Positions 22,341 through 29,298 of a stretch of 29,298 nt of DNA are shown here, one piece after another. The stretch comes from CALVGQ01 sp964368495 (lineage in GTDB: Bacteria > Bacillota_I > Bacilli_A > Erysipelotrichales > Erysipelotrichaceae), in NCBI GenBank assembly GCA_964368495.1, contig CAYJAJ010000018.1, forward strand, positions 1 to 29,298, read 5' to 3'. The notes under the pieces are model-generated. The model saw only the letters and a list, made by a program, of their open reading frames with translations. It was not told the DNA's origin and made no database searches. The translations under genes and the position numbers were made by a program. Position 1 is the stretch's first letter, and the number at the start of each line of letters is the position of its first letter.

Positions 22341-24266
22341 CTATTTTACAATTGCTCCTGTAGGAAGTTTAGTGCTTTCAATTACCTCAAGAACATCATC
22401 GGTAGAACCTGCTAGTATCATACCTTGCGATTGTACACCACGAAGTGTAACAGGTTTTAAATTAGTAACAACAATAACTTTTTTTCCCACCATTTCTTCA
22501 GGTTTTATGTGATCAGCTATTCCAGAAACGATTTGTTTCACTTCGTTATCGATGCTGATTTGTGAGACCAATAGCTTATCAGCTTTAGGGTGCTTTTCAC
22601 AACTTTCAACAAGACCAACTTTAAGCTCTATCTTAGAGAAATCTTCAAATGAAATCTCTTCTTTTTTCAAATCTTGTGTAGCCTCTATCACTGGTTTACT
22701 TTGATTTTTTGAAACAGCATCTAAAACTTCTTTTTCATCTAATCGAGCAAATAAAATTTCTGGTTTAGATGTAACATGAATATTAACTTCAAGTTGACCA
22801 AAGGAAGATAAGGATTCATAATCCCTTTTGCCAGTGTTCAATTGAGCAAGTATTTTATCGCTAGTCTCAGGTAAGAATGGTTTTAATAATATAGCTGAAA
22901 TACGAATGCTTTCTAATAAATTATACAAAACAGTAGATAAGCGGTCTTTTTTAGCTTCATCTTTGCCGAGTATCCATGGAGTAGTTTCATCAATATATTT
23001 GTTGCTTCTACGAAGTAAAGTTAAAATGCAGTCGATGGCTTCAGTAACACGAAGTTCATCCATCTTAGCTTGTACATTACGTGGTGTTGATAGTGCTAGA
23101 TTAATTAGTTCATCATCAATTGCCTCGCTTGATTCAGGATTTGTCACAAGTCCGCCAAAATATTTGTTACTCATCGTGATTGTGCGGTTAACTAAATTTC
23201 CTAAAATGTTGGCTAAGTCAGTGTTAATTCTTTCGACCATAGTTTCATAAGTTACAACGCCATCATTTGCAAAAGGCATTTCATGAAGCATAATGTAACG
23301 TACTGCATCTACACCAAATAGATTGACAAGATCATCTGCATAAATTACATTACCTTTCGATTTTGACATTTTCCCATCTCCTACAAGTAGCCAAGGGTGA
23401 CCAAAAACTTGTGCAGGTAATGGAAGATTTAAAGCCATCAACATAATCGGCCAGTAAATGGTATGAAAGCGTAAAATATCTTTTCCAATAACGTGAACAT
23501 CTGCAGGCCAATATTTTTTGTATAATTCTCCATGGTTACCATCGCAATCAAAACCAAGTCCAGTAATATAATTTGATAAGGCATCTATCCATACATAAAC
23601 AACATGATTATTATCAAAATCTACAGGGACACCCCATTTTAAACTAGTGCGAGAAACACATAAATCATGTAACCCCGGTTTGATGAAATTGTTTATCATT
23701 TCATTTTTTCTTGATTCTGGTTGAATGAATTTAGGGTTCTCTTCAATATGTTTTAGTAGACGATCCGCATAATTACTCATTTTAAAGAAATAGGCTTCCT
23801 CTTTTTCCTTTGTTACCTCACGTCCGCAATCGGGACATTTACCGTCAACTAATTGACTTTCTGTATAGAATGATTCACAAGGAGTACAGTATAAACCTTC
23901 ATATTCAGATTTGTAGATATCCCCTTGTTCGTAAAGTTTTTTAAACATTTTTTGAACTTGTAGTTTATGATATGGATCGGTAGTTCTTACAAACTTATCG
24001 TAAGATGTGTTCATCAAATCCCAAATTGTTTTAATTTGCCCAGCGATATCATCAACATATGCTTGTGGAGTTATTTTAGCGGCTGCCGCTTTTTCTTCAA
24101 TTTTAATTCCATGCTCATCAGTTCCAGTTTGAAAAAACACATCATAACCAAGTAATCTTTTATATCTTGCGATACTGTCAGTCAACACGATTTCATAAGT
24201 ATTACCAATGTGTGGTTTTCCTGATGTATAGGCGATTGCAGTAGTAATATAATAATTTTTCTTCAT
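22341..24266 (-). CDS. metG: Methionyl-tRNA synthetase
   Basis: Charges tRNA-Met (both initiator and elongator). 641 residues: a class I catalytic domain with the HIGH-like PHIGNTYE, the knuckle CTPCESFYTESQLVDGKCPDC with four cysteines for zinc, and KMSKS in GKMSKSKGNVI. An anticodon-binding domain follows, then a C-terminal tRNA-binding (OB-fold) domain of about 100 residues (IELKVGLVESCEKHPKADKLLVSQI), which gives dimers in bacteria. AGGAGG precedes the ATG. A T-box leader with its own promoter controls it. Confidence 0.97.
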   Translation of the reverse strand: MKKNYYITTAIAYTSGKPHIGNTYEIVLTDSIARYKRLLGYDVFFQTGTDEHGIKIEEKAAAAKITPQAYVDDIAGQIKTIWDLMNTSYDKFVRTTDPYHKLQVQKMFKKLYEQGDIYKSEYEGLYCTPCESFYTESQLVDGKCPDCGREVTKEKEEAYFFKMSNYADRLLKHIEENPKFIQPESRKNEMINNFIKPGLHDLCVSRTSLKWGVPVDFDNNHVVYVWIDALSNYITGLGFDCDGNHGELYKKYWPADVHVIGKDILRFHTIYWPIMLMALNLPLPAQVFGHPWLLVGDGKMSKSKGNVIYADDLVNLFGVDAVRYIMLHEMPFANDGVVTYETMVERINTDLANILGNLVNRTITMSNKYFGGLVTNPESSEAIDDELINLALSTPRNVQAKMDELRVTEAIDCILTLLRRSNKYIDETTPWILGKDEAKKDRLSTVLYNLLESIRISAILLKPFLPETSDKILAQLNTGKRDYESLSSFGQLEVNIHVTSKPEILFARLDEKEVLDAVSKNQSKPVIEATQDLKKEEISFEDFSKIELKVGLVESCEKHPKADKLLVSQISIDNEVKQIVSGIADHIKPEEMVGKKVIVVTNLKPVTLRGVQSQGMILAGSTDDVLEVIESTKLPTGAIVK

Positions 24267-24280
24267 TTTGATTTCCTCCT

Positions 24281-24500
24281 AAAATAAAAAGCAACATCAC
24301 AAAGGACGCTGCTTGCGTGGTACCACCTTATTTTATGTTATTAATATAACACCTCAAACTTCTTAACGCGAAGTAAACGTTTTACTTTACCTATCAAGCA
24401 AACTGTTCAAGAACCATGTTCATTCATTTCGAATACAATCTTTCACCAAATGATTGCTCTCTAAAATTCTAACTGAATTACTCTTTCTATCAGTACATTT
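24281..24500 (-). promoter_or_regulatory. T-box leader (Met) of metG
   Basis: Transcribed from the promoter at 24507-24535 and read on the minus strand. The T-box sequence GGTGGTACCACG (24316-24327) is diagnostic. Upstream, AGAGAG and GGTG of the Stem I distal region are visible, then GAACATGG, in which ATG is the likely Met specifier. A Stem III-like hairpin AAGTAAA / TTTACTT follows. The terminator is AAGCAGCGTC / GATGTTGCTT with TTTTT (24281-24314). Uncharged tRNA-Met would favour the antiterminator. Specifier placement is by eye. Confidence 0.9.
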
Positions 24501-24506
24501 GAGATT

Positions 24507-24535
24507 ATTATATAAAGAATTAAATATAAAGTAAA
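24507..24535 (-). promoter_or_regulatory. Promoter of the metG T-box transcript
   Basis: Minus-strand TTTACT (24530-24535) and perfect TATAAT (24507-24512), 17 bases apart. Confidence 0.75.
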
Positions 24536-24622
24536 GAAAAATCAGTGAACATAAATTTATAATCAATGAGATTTAACTGAATAAAACGATGAATTTCGTT
24601 AACAATGAAAATGGTGATACTA

Positions 24623-26059
24623 ATGGAAAGCATATGGATGCAAACGAAAATTGAAAAGTATGAAATGTTAAAAGGTAGCAAACAAGCAGATGTATGTGTG
24701 ATTGGTGGTGGGCTTGCAGGAGTACTTTGCGCCTATCAGCTTAGTAAGACTAATAAAAAAGTAATATTATTAGAAGCTGCACGGTTGGGTAGTGGACAAA
24801 CTGGGAAAACAACTGCAAAAATAACAACACTGCGTGATTGTACATATGCAAATTGTATTAAGGATAAAGGGATTGATAGTACAAAAATAATTGTGAATGC
24901 GTATCAATCAGCAATTGATGAATATGAAGCAATAATAAACGATGAAAAAATTGATTGTGATTTTAAACGTGTACCTGCTTATCTATATGCAAAAAATGAC
25001 AAAGATAAATTAAAAGAAGAATACGAAGCTTTAATTAAGTTAGGTATAAATGTAAGTTATCATGAAAATAAAGAGACTGTTGATGGATTCGCTGATTGTA
25101 TATGTTTAGAAAACCAAGCCCAATTTAATCCAATTAAGTTTATTAAAGGGTTAAATAAAAATTATGAAATCTATGAAAATTCATTTGTAAATGAAGTGAA
25201 AGGCAATGTTGCATATACCTCATCAGGACAAGTTGAAGCAAAAGAAATTGTATTTTGCACACATTATCCAATTTGTGATATTCCTGGATTTTATTTTACA
25301 AAAATGCATCAACAAAGAAGTTATGTGATCTTATTAAAAAACATTCCGTCTTTAAATGCGCATTATTTTGGAATAGATAAAGATGGGTTTTCGTTTCGAT
25401 TTTATCAAGATATGTTGCTTTTAGGTGGAGTAGGTCACCGTAGTGGCGAAAATTCATTAGGTGGTGAGTACGAAATACTAATGCATAAGGCAAAAGAACT
25501 TTATCCAAGTGCAAATGTGAAAATGAAGTGGTCTGCACAAGATTGTATGACACTAGATAATATGGCTTATGTTGGAAAATACAGTAGCATGAAAGAAAAC
25601 TGGTATGTGGTGACAGGATTTAATTTATGGGGTATGGCGATGTCAATGGTAGCATCAAGAGTAATAAAAGCAGAAATAATGAAAGAAAAATGCGAAGAAA
25701 GTGAAGTATTTTTAGCGTCTAGACACCCGTTGTCGACTCCAGTAAAATTGATGAGTGAAGGAATTTATACATTAAAAAACATTGTGAAAGAATATTTAAG
25801 TCATCCAACAATTCAAGCAACGCAATTAGAAAATGGGCATGGTGGTGTAGTGGATGTTGATGGCGAAAAGGTGGGTGTATATAAAAACGATTGCGGAAAA
25901 ATCACAATCGTTTCATTAAAATGTCCACATTTAGGGTGCCAATTGAATTGGAATCCAAGCGATAAATCTTGGGATTGTCCTTGTCATGGTTCAAGATTCG
26001 ACTATATGGGCAAACTAATTGATAACCCAGCAACACAAAATATTAAAATTAAAAAATAA
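24623..26059 (+). CDS. FAD-dependent oxidoreductase with C-terminal Rieske domain
   Basis: Two-domain redox enzyme, similar to Bacillus YhfW. An FAD-binding DAO-type domain (VCVIGGGLAGVLCAYQLSK, then SGQTGKTTAKIT) runs from about residue 20 to 360. A Rieske [2Fe-2S] domain ends the protein: C434-P-H436-LGC and C452-P-C454-H455-GS, giving the two Cys and two His ligands plus the extra cysteine pair (C439/C454) that forms a disulfide in bc1-type Rieske proteins. I start at the Met at 24623 (MESIW), as homologues start so and GGTGA lies just upstream; earlier Mets lack a site. Physiological substrate unknown. It ends one base from a convergent gene with no clear terminator. Confidence 0.9.
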   Translation: MESIWMQTKIEKYEMLKGSKQADVCVIGGGLAGVLCAYQLSKTNKKVILLEAARLGSGQTGKTTAKITTLRDCTYANCIKDKGIDSTKIIVNAYQSAIDEYEAIINDEKIDCDFKRVPAYLYAKNDKDKLKEEYEALIKLGINVSYHENKETVDGFADCICLENQAQFNPIKFIKGLNKNYEIYENSFVNEVKGNVAYTSSGQVEAKEIVFCTHYPICDIPGFYFTKMHQQRSYVILLKNIPSLNAHYFGIDKDGFSFRFYQDMLLLGGVGHRSGENSLGGEYEILMHKAKELYPSANVKMKWSAQDCMTLDNMAYVGKYSSMKENWYVVTGFNLWGMAMSMVASRVIKAEIMKEKCEESEVFLASRHPLSTPVKLMSEGIYTLKNIVKEYLSHPTIQATQLENGHGGVVDVDGEKVGVYKNDCGKITIVSLKCPHLGCQLNWNPSDKSWDCPCHGSRFDYMGKLIDNPATQNIKIKK

Positions 26060-26617
26060 TTATTTGTTTAATTTTGCTTGAATGCATCGTTTTGTTTTGG
26101 AATTATTATTTTGAATATATGTTAACTGGTATTTTTTTAAGAATTCACTAAATTCTAAAAACCCTTTATCTTGACTGCCACTGATTTCAAATTCCAGTTC
26201 ATAATCGACATGATTATAATATTCGCTTTTGTCGATACATAGTGTTCCATGTTCAAATAAAATTTCAGTTCGATAAGTTGTCAGGGTTCCAATTTCATGT
26301 AATGGTTTTTGAATGTTCATTTTTGAGAAAAAGGAATCAATTTCAGGTGTATCAAAAACTGCTATACTGTTTTCGCTGACAATAAATTCATATTCATTCA
26401 GTCCAATATCTTGTTTTTGTTTAAGAGTTACAATAAATTGATCTTGTATTTCACGAATTCTTAAATTCAAAAAAAGCTCTTTTAAAGGCTTCACTTTGCT
26501 ATCATAATATGTGTTCACTTGCTTAACGCTAGAGAATTCACTGTAATCATTTTTGATTTTGTTAAATGTTTCTTCGCATATAAGCATTTTGTATTCTATT
26601 TCTAAATTAAACTGCAT
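26060..26617 (-). CDS. CYTH-domain protein (YjbK-like)
   Basis: A 185-residue CYTH (triphosphate tunnel) domain protein. It begins MQFNLEIEYKMLI, giving the ExExK signature of metal and triphosphate binding. Other blocks include LRIREIQDQFIVTLKQK and VDYELEFEISG, as expected for acidic and basic tunnel strands. Such proteins hydrolyse triphosphates or polyphosphate, or make cAMP; the bacterial YjbK role is not firmly known. The longer open frame upstream is non-coding; GAGGT lies 7 bases before the ATG at 26617. It is divergent from nadK. In Bacillus yjbK also lies near relQ and nadK; relQ is missing here. Confidence 0.85.
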   Translation of the reverse strand: MQFNLEIEYKMLICEETFNKIKNDYSEFSSVKQVNTYYDSKVKPLKELFLNLRIREIQDQFIVTLKQKQDIGLNEYEFIVSENSIAVFDTPEIDSFFSKMNIQKPLHEIGTLTTYRTEILFEHGTLCIDKSEYYNHVDYELEFEISGSQDKGFLEFSEFLKKYQLTYIQNNNSKTKRCIQAKLNK

Positions 26618-26637
26618 AAACTTTACCTCATCAACTA

Positions 26638-26646
26638 TGATATAAT
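26638..26646 (+). promoter_or_regulatory. Extended -10 promoter of nadK
   Basis: TGATATAAT, a perfect extended -10 (hexamer 26641-26646). The same 56-base gap must hold the promoter of the divergent CYTH gene. Confidence 0.55.
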
Positions 26647-26673
26647 ACTTTTGATAGAAAGGGAAGTGATACT

Positions 26674-27441
26674 GTGAAACGTTTTGCAGTTGTTTGCCGA
26701 AGTGATGAAACATCAAAAAATATTGTAGAGAAAATTCGAAAAGAATTGTGTAATCATGCAACTGAAGACAATGTTGCACCACAAACAATATTTGTAATTG
26801 GTGGAGATGGAACGTTTTTAAATGCAGTCCATAAGTATTTAGATATTTTAGAGGAAGTAAAATTTATTGGTGTTCATACGGGAACACTTGGATTTATGAC
26901 AGACTATCAAGTTGAAGAATTAGATGAGTTAATTAATGATTATATCCATAATGAACCTGAGATAGACGAATTGAACTTACTTGAAGTGACTTTTAATAAT
27001 CAAGTGGTTTATGCAATGAATGAAATGAGAATAGAAAATGCAGTGAAAACACAAATACTTGATGTAGAGATTAATGGCATTTACTTTGAAACATTTCGTG
27101 GGACAGGGATGTGTTTAGCTACACAAATGGGGAGTACTGCATATAACAGATCAATTATGGGAGCAGTGATTGAACACGGGCTTTCATTGTTGCAACTGTC
27201 AGAAATAGCTGGGATTCATCATCGTGCTTATCGCTCACTTCAAAATTCAATTATTTTAAAAAAGGATTCGCATATTTCTTTTTATAGCGATTGCTTTGAA
27301 GGAGCAATATTATGTTATGATCATTGTTCAATATATTTAAAAAATGTAACAGAAGTGCACTGCAAATTATCAAAAAAGAGTGTAAGGATTGCAAGGTATC
27401 GCTCTTATCATTATTTAAGTCGACTTAAAAATTTATTTTAA
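26674..27441 (+). CDS. nadK: NAD kinase
   Basis: Makes NADP from NAD and ATP or polyphosphate. 255 residues. GGDGTF at 43-48 holds the catalytic D45, and N116-E117 (AMNEMR) is the NE motif. Two normally strict positions differ: FRGTG (141-145) where relatives have FRGDG, and TQMGSTAYN (150-158) where nearly all have TP(T/S)GSTAYN. The rest of the fold appears intact. The start is GTG at 26674; AAGGGA is 9 bases upstream and no ATG fits. It ends in a terminator shared with the rodA-type gene. Confidence 0.9.
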   Translation: MKRFAVVCRSDETSKNIVEKIRKELCNHATEDNVAPQTIFVIGGDGTFLNAVHKYLDILEEVKFIGVHTGTLGFMTDYQVEELDELINDYIHNEPEIDELNLLEVTFNNQVVYAMNEMRIENAVKTQILDVEINGIYFETFRGTGMCLATQMGSTAYNRSIMGAVIEHGLSLLQLSEIAGIHHRAYRSLQNSIILKKDSHISFYSDCFEGAILCYDHCSIYLKNVTEVHCKLSKKSVRIARYRSYHYLSRLKNLF

Positions 27442-27472
27442 AAAAGCAAATTCAATTTGAACTTGCTTTTTT
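27440..27472. terminator. Bidirectional terminator between nadK and rodA-type gene
   Basis: AAAAAAGCAA / TTGCTTTTTT with an inner TTCA / TGAA stem and one A-C mismatch. It overlaps the stop of the gene on the minus strand. Confidence 0.82.
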
Positions 27473-28662
27473 TAATGCTTTCTTTTTTGTTTGTTTTCAC
27501 TAGCCATTGTTAAAGCGATAGCTAATGGAATCATATAAGAAATCATACTACTTCCTCCATAGGATATAAATGGAAGTGTTATTCCGGTAATAGGCAATAA
27601 GCCGACAATCATCCCCATGTTTTGAAATTGTTGAAACATCAACATTCCTACAGCGCCACATACTAAAAGGCGTTCTCGATTGCTTGTGTGATTGTATGCT
27701 ATATGAAGTAATTTCAAATCAAGAAGCAAACAAAGTAAAATAACAAAGCTTGTACCGATAAATCCGAAATTTTGTGCAATTACCGTGAAAATGAAATCGG
27801 TTTGAGGTTCTGGGAAATAAATCACCGCTTCGTTAATACCGATTCCGTTTAAGCCAGACGAACCGACGGTAAGTAGTGAAGTATAAAGTTGATGACCCCA
27901 TGAGCTGCTATAAAATTCGGCATCCAACCAACCATAAAATCTTGAAAGTCGATAACTTCCTCCGAATAATTGATTCAATAAGGTTGGGTTAGTTTCATAT
28001 ATATATAAGAAAATACAAGAGGCAACAATGGCAATGCCTCCACCATAAATTATCCATTCTTTTTTAATTCCTGAAACGCATAACATAACAACGATGCTGA
28101 CAACGATAATTATAGGGATTCCAGTATCCGGCTGCAAATAAATGCAAAACAGTGGGAAGAGAGCAATCTTAAGTATTTTATAAAACAATTCAAGGTCAGA
28201 TGAATAAGAAAGATCTTGTTTGTTTTCATTATGTTCATTAATTGTATTGGCACACATGATGATAAGAGCAATTTTCATGAATTCACTTGGTTGAAATGAT
28301 CCGACATAAGGTATTTGATACCAAGCGGTTGTTCCATTTACTGGACTGATAAGTGGAAGATCAATTAAATATCGATCAATTAATAAGAAAACTAGTAGTC
28401 CATTGAGTATCCAGTAAATAACTCGTACACCAGTAAAAGTTCTGTCTGTACCGAAATAAATCAAAAACGCACAAAGGAAACCTCCAATTAAAAACCATTG
28501 AATTTGTTTAATCCATAAATCTTGACTTCTTAAATAAGATGTCATAATAGGCTCGGCGAAATAGATGGATATAACACTTGCGATAGCTAACATCGCTAAA
28601 ATTATTAGAAGCACAAAATCCACTTTAAATTTTTTTGAATTTTTATTCATACTTGTACTCAT
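27472..28662 (-). CDS. RodA/FtsW-family (SEDS) peptidoglycan polymerase
   Basis: A 396-residue membrane protein with about 10 spans. SEDS glycosyltransferases polymerise lipid II with a class B penicillin-binding protein. Visible signatures: GSFQPSEFMKIALIIMCANTI, QPDTGIPIIIVV, the catalytic-Asp region FPEPQTDFIFTVIAQNFGFIG and LLPITGITLPFISYGGSSM. It is closer to RodA than FtsW, as it lacks an N-terminal extension, but the call stays at family level; no mreC/mreD or PBP gene is in the window. GGAG precedes the ATG. It overlaps the upstream GNAT gene by four bases (ATGA, 28659-28662). Confidence 0.93.
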   Translation of the reverse strand: MSTSMNKNSKKFKVDFVLLIILAMLAIASVISIYFAEPIMTSYLRSQDLWIKQIQWFLIGGFLCAFLIYFGTDRTFTGVRVIYWILNGLLVFLLIDRYLIDLPLISPVNGTTAWYQIPYVGSFQPSEFMKIALIIMCANTINEHNENKQDLSYSSDLELFYKILKIALFPLFCIYLQPDTGIPIIIVVSIVVMLCVSGIKKEWIIYGGGIAIVASCIFLYIYETNPTLLNQLFGGSYRLSRFYGWLDAEFYSSSWGHQLYTSLLTVGSSGLNGIGINEAVIYFPEPQTDFIFTVIAQNFGFIGTSFVILLCLLLDLKLLHIAYNHTSNRERLLVCGAVGMLMFQQFQNMGMIVGLLPITGITLPFISYGGSSMISYMIPLAIALTMASENKQKRKH

Positions 28663-29081
28663 AGTTTTTTCTCCATTAAGACGTGCATAATATTGGCTTC
28701 GATATAAGGTTCGCCAATTATTTGATAACCTAGTTTCAGATAGAAGTCTTTTGCACTTATTTGAGAGTGAATGCTAATGCACCCTTTTTCAATTACAGTC
28801 GGATGCGATTCGATAGCCTTAATTAACTTTGAACCAATTTGCTGATTTCTGAATTCTTTCTTTATCGCTACTCTTCCAACAGAAACAAAATCATTATCAA
28901 TAAGTATTCTAAGGCAACCAATAACTTGATTGTTGTGAAGCGCAATATAATGAATGGCATCAAAGTCCTTGGTGTCTTGTTCTATTTGAAGTTCGACATG
29001 CTGCTCAATTACGAAAACCTGTGTTCTTAATTGAAAAAGTCCAAAAAATTCCCTTTGAGTTTCTGCGATTTTAATTTCCAT
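28659..29081 (-). CDS. GNAT-family acetyltransferase
   Basis: A 140-residue single GNAT domain. The VGRVAIKKEFRNQQIGSKLI block is the acetyl-CoA pyrophosphate loop; FYLKLGYQIIGEPYIEANIMHVLMEKKL is the closing beta-bulge region. The opening LFQLRTQVFVIEQ and EQDTKDFDAIHYIAL resemble the ElaA group. Substrate unknown. Coupled by ATGA to the SEDS gene. AAAGGG lies 6 bases before the ATG. Minus-strand TGATAAACT at about 29118 is a possible extended -10. Confidence 0.85.
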   Translation of the reverse strand: MEIKIAETQREFFGLFQLRTQVFVIEQHVELQIEQDTKDFDAIHYIALHNNQVIGCLRILIDNDFVSVGRVAIKKEFRNQQIGSKLIKAIESHPTVIEKGCISIHSQISAKDFYLKLGYQIIGEPYIEANIMHVLMEKKL

Positions 29082-29262
29082 AACATGCCCTTTCGTTTAA
29101 TAGTGGGTATAGTTTATCACATTTTTATTATTAACGAAAGTAGTGCTTTAATCAATGAGTGTTGATTCATAATTATACATTGAAATATTCTATCCTTATT
29201 ATAAAGTAAAAATGACTAGTCAAAGAAGTAAAAAATTTAATGAAAAAAAGTAAAAATAAATA

Positions 29263-29291
29263 TTGACGGGCAGAAATATAAGTGATAATAT
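29263..29291 (+). promoter_or_regulatory. Strong outward promoter at window end
   Basis: TTGACG (29263-29268) and TAATAT (29286-29291) are 17 bases apart with an extended TG at 29283. It points out of the window to an unseen gene. The 29082-29262 gap before it shows no gene. Confidence 0.75.
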
Positions 29292-29298
29292 AAGTAAG

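Noticed and set aside
26040..26080. Terminator between the FAD/Rieske gene and the CYTH gene
   Set aside because: Only an AT-only pairing of about nine bases is visible, with no GC stem, so I do not call it.
26618..26788. N-terminal extension of the CYTH protein in the open frame
   Set aside because: GAGGT points to the ATG at 26617, homology begins there, and the extension would overlap the start of nadK and its promoter.
1..29298. CRISPR array, IS element, prophage, toxin-antitoxin or defence island
   Set aside because: I saw no regularly spaced repeats, transposase, integrase or known defence motifs anywhere in the window.

Overview
The window is an AT-rich stretch of ordinary low-GC Firmicutes chromosome. 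It has strong AGGAGG-type ribosome sites, short intergenic gaps and many hairpin-plus-T-run terminators. TGA is a normal stop (it ends holB, ricT and the arsC-like gene), so this is not a TGA=Trp mollicute. A split two-gene transketolase, DarA, RicT, a DUF951 protein, QueT, a PerR-rubrerythrin pair and many ECF/lipoprotein features fit an anaerobic or microaerophilic member of the Erysipelotrichia or a close relative. That placement is inferred from gene content and was not tested by a search.

Layout: 1-2055 holds the end of the ribosomal-protein operon (rpoA, rplQ) and an HD-domain hydrolase. 2029-5065 holds an AraC-family regulator (minus), the c-di-AMP receptor darA, a 457-base gap with a hairpin and a gene remnant, then an operon of an ArsC/Spx-like protein, an ECF S component and an unlisted 34-residue membrane protein. 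5067-8670 (minus) holds envelope genes (double peptidoglycan-binding protein, secreted CAP protein, lipoprotein) and rarA. 8756-10267 is dtd-folD-DUF951. 10397-10987 (minus) is queT with a preQ1-I-type riboswitch between its promoter and its GTG start. 11079-13109 is a sodium:solute symporter followed by two MazG-superfamily genes, the second lacking the usual catalytic glutamates; its 3' end overlaps a minus-strand glpP. 13962-17473 is tmk-holB-ricT-rsmI. 17503-18502 is perR-rbr behind a PerR/Fur-type operator. Then come an unrecognised 197-residue protein, a cold-shock gene (minus), yaaA, the two transketolase subunits (minus), and metG (minus) behind a T-box leader. The right end holds a FAD/Rieske oxidoreductase, a CYTH protein (minus) divergent from nadK, a RodA/FtsW protein coupled to a GNAT gene (minus), and an outward promoter at 29263-29291.

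Working together: most genes are housekeeping (transcription, translation quality control, one-carbon metabolism, DNA replication and repair, cell wall). Three RNA or operator controls are readable: preQ1-I (queT), T-box (metG) and the PerR box (perR-rbr). Two ECF S components occur with no EcfA/EcfT genes in the window, so both probably share an energising module encoded elsewhere. I see no CRISPR array, IS element, prophage, tRNA or rRNA. I found no clearly new multi-gene system; the best leads are the symporter-MazG-degenerate MazG operon, the ArsC-ECF-small-protein operon and the unrecognised gene at 18589.
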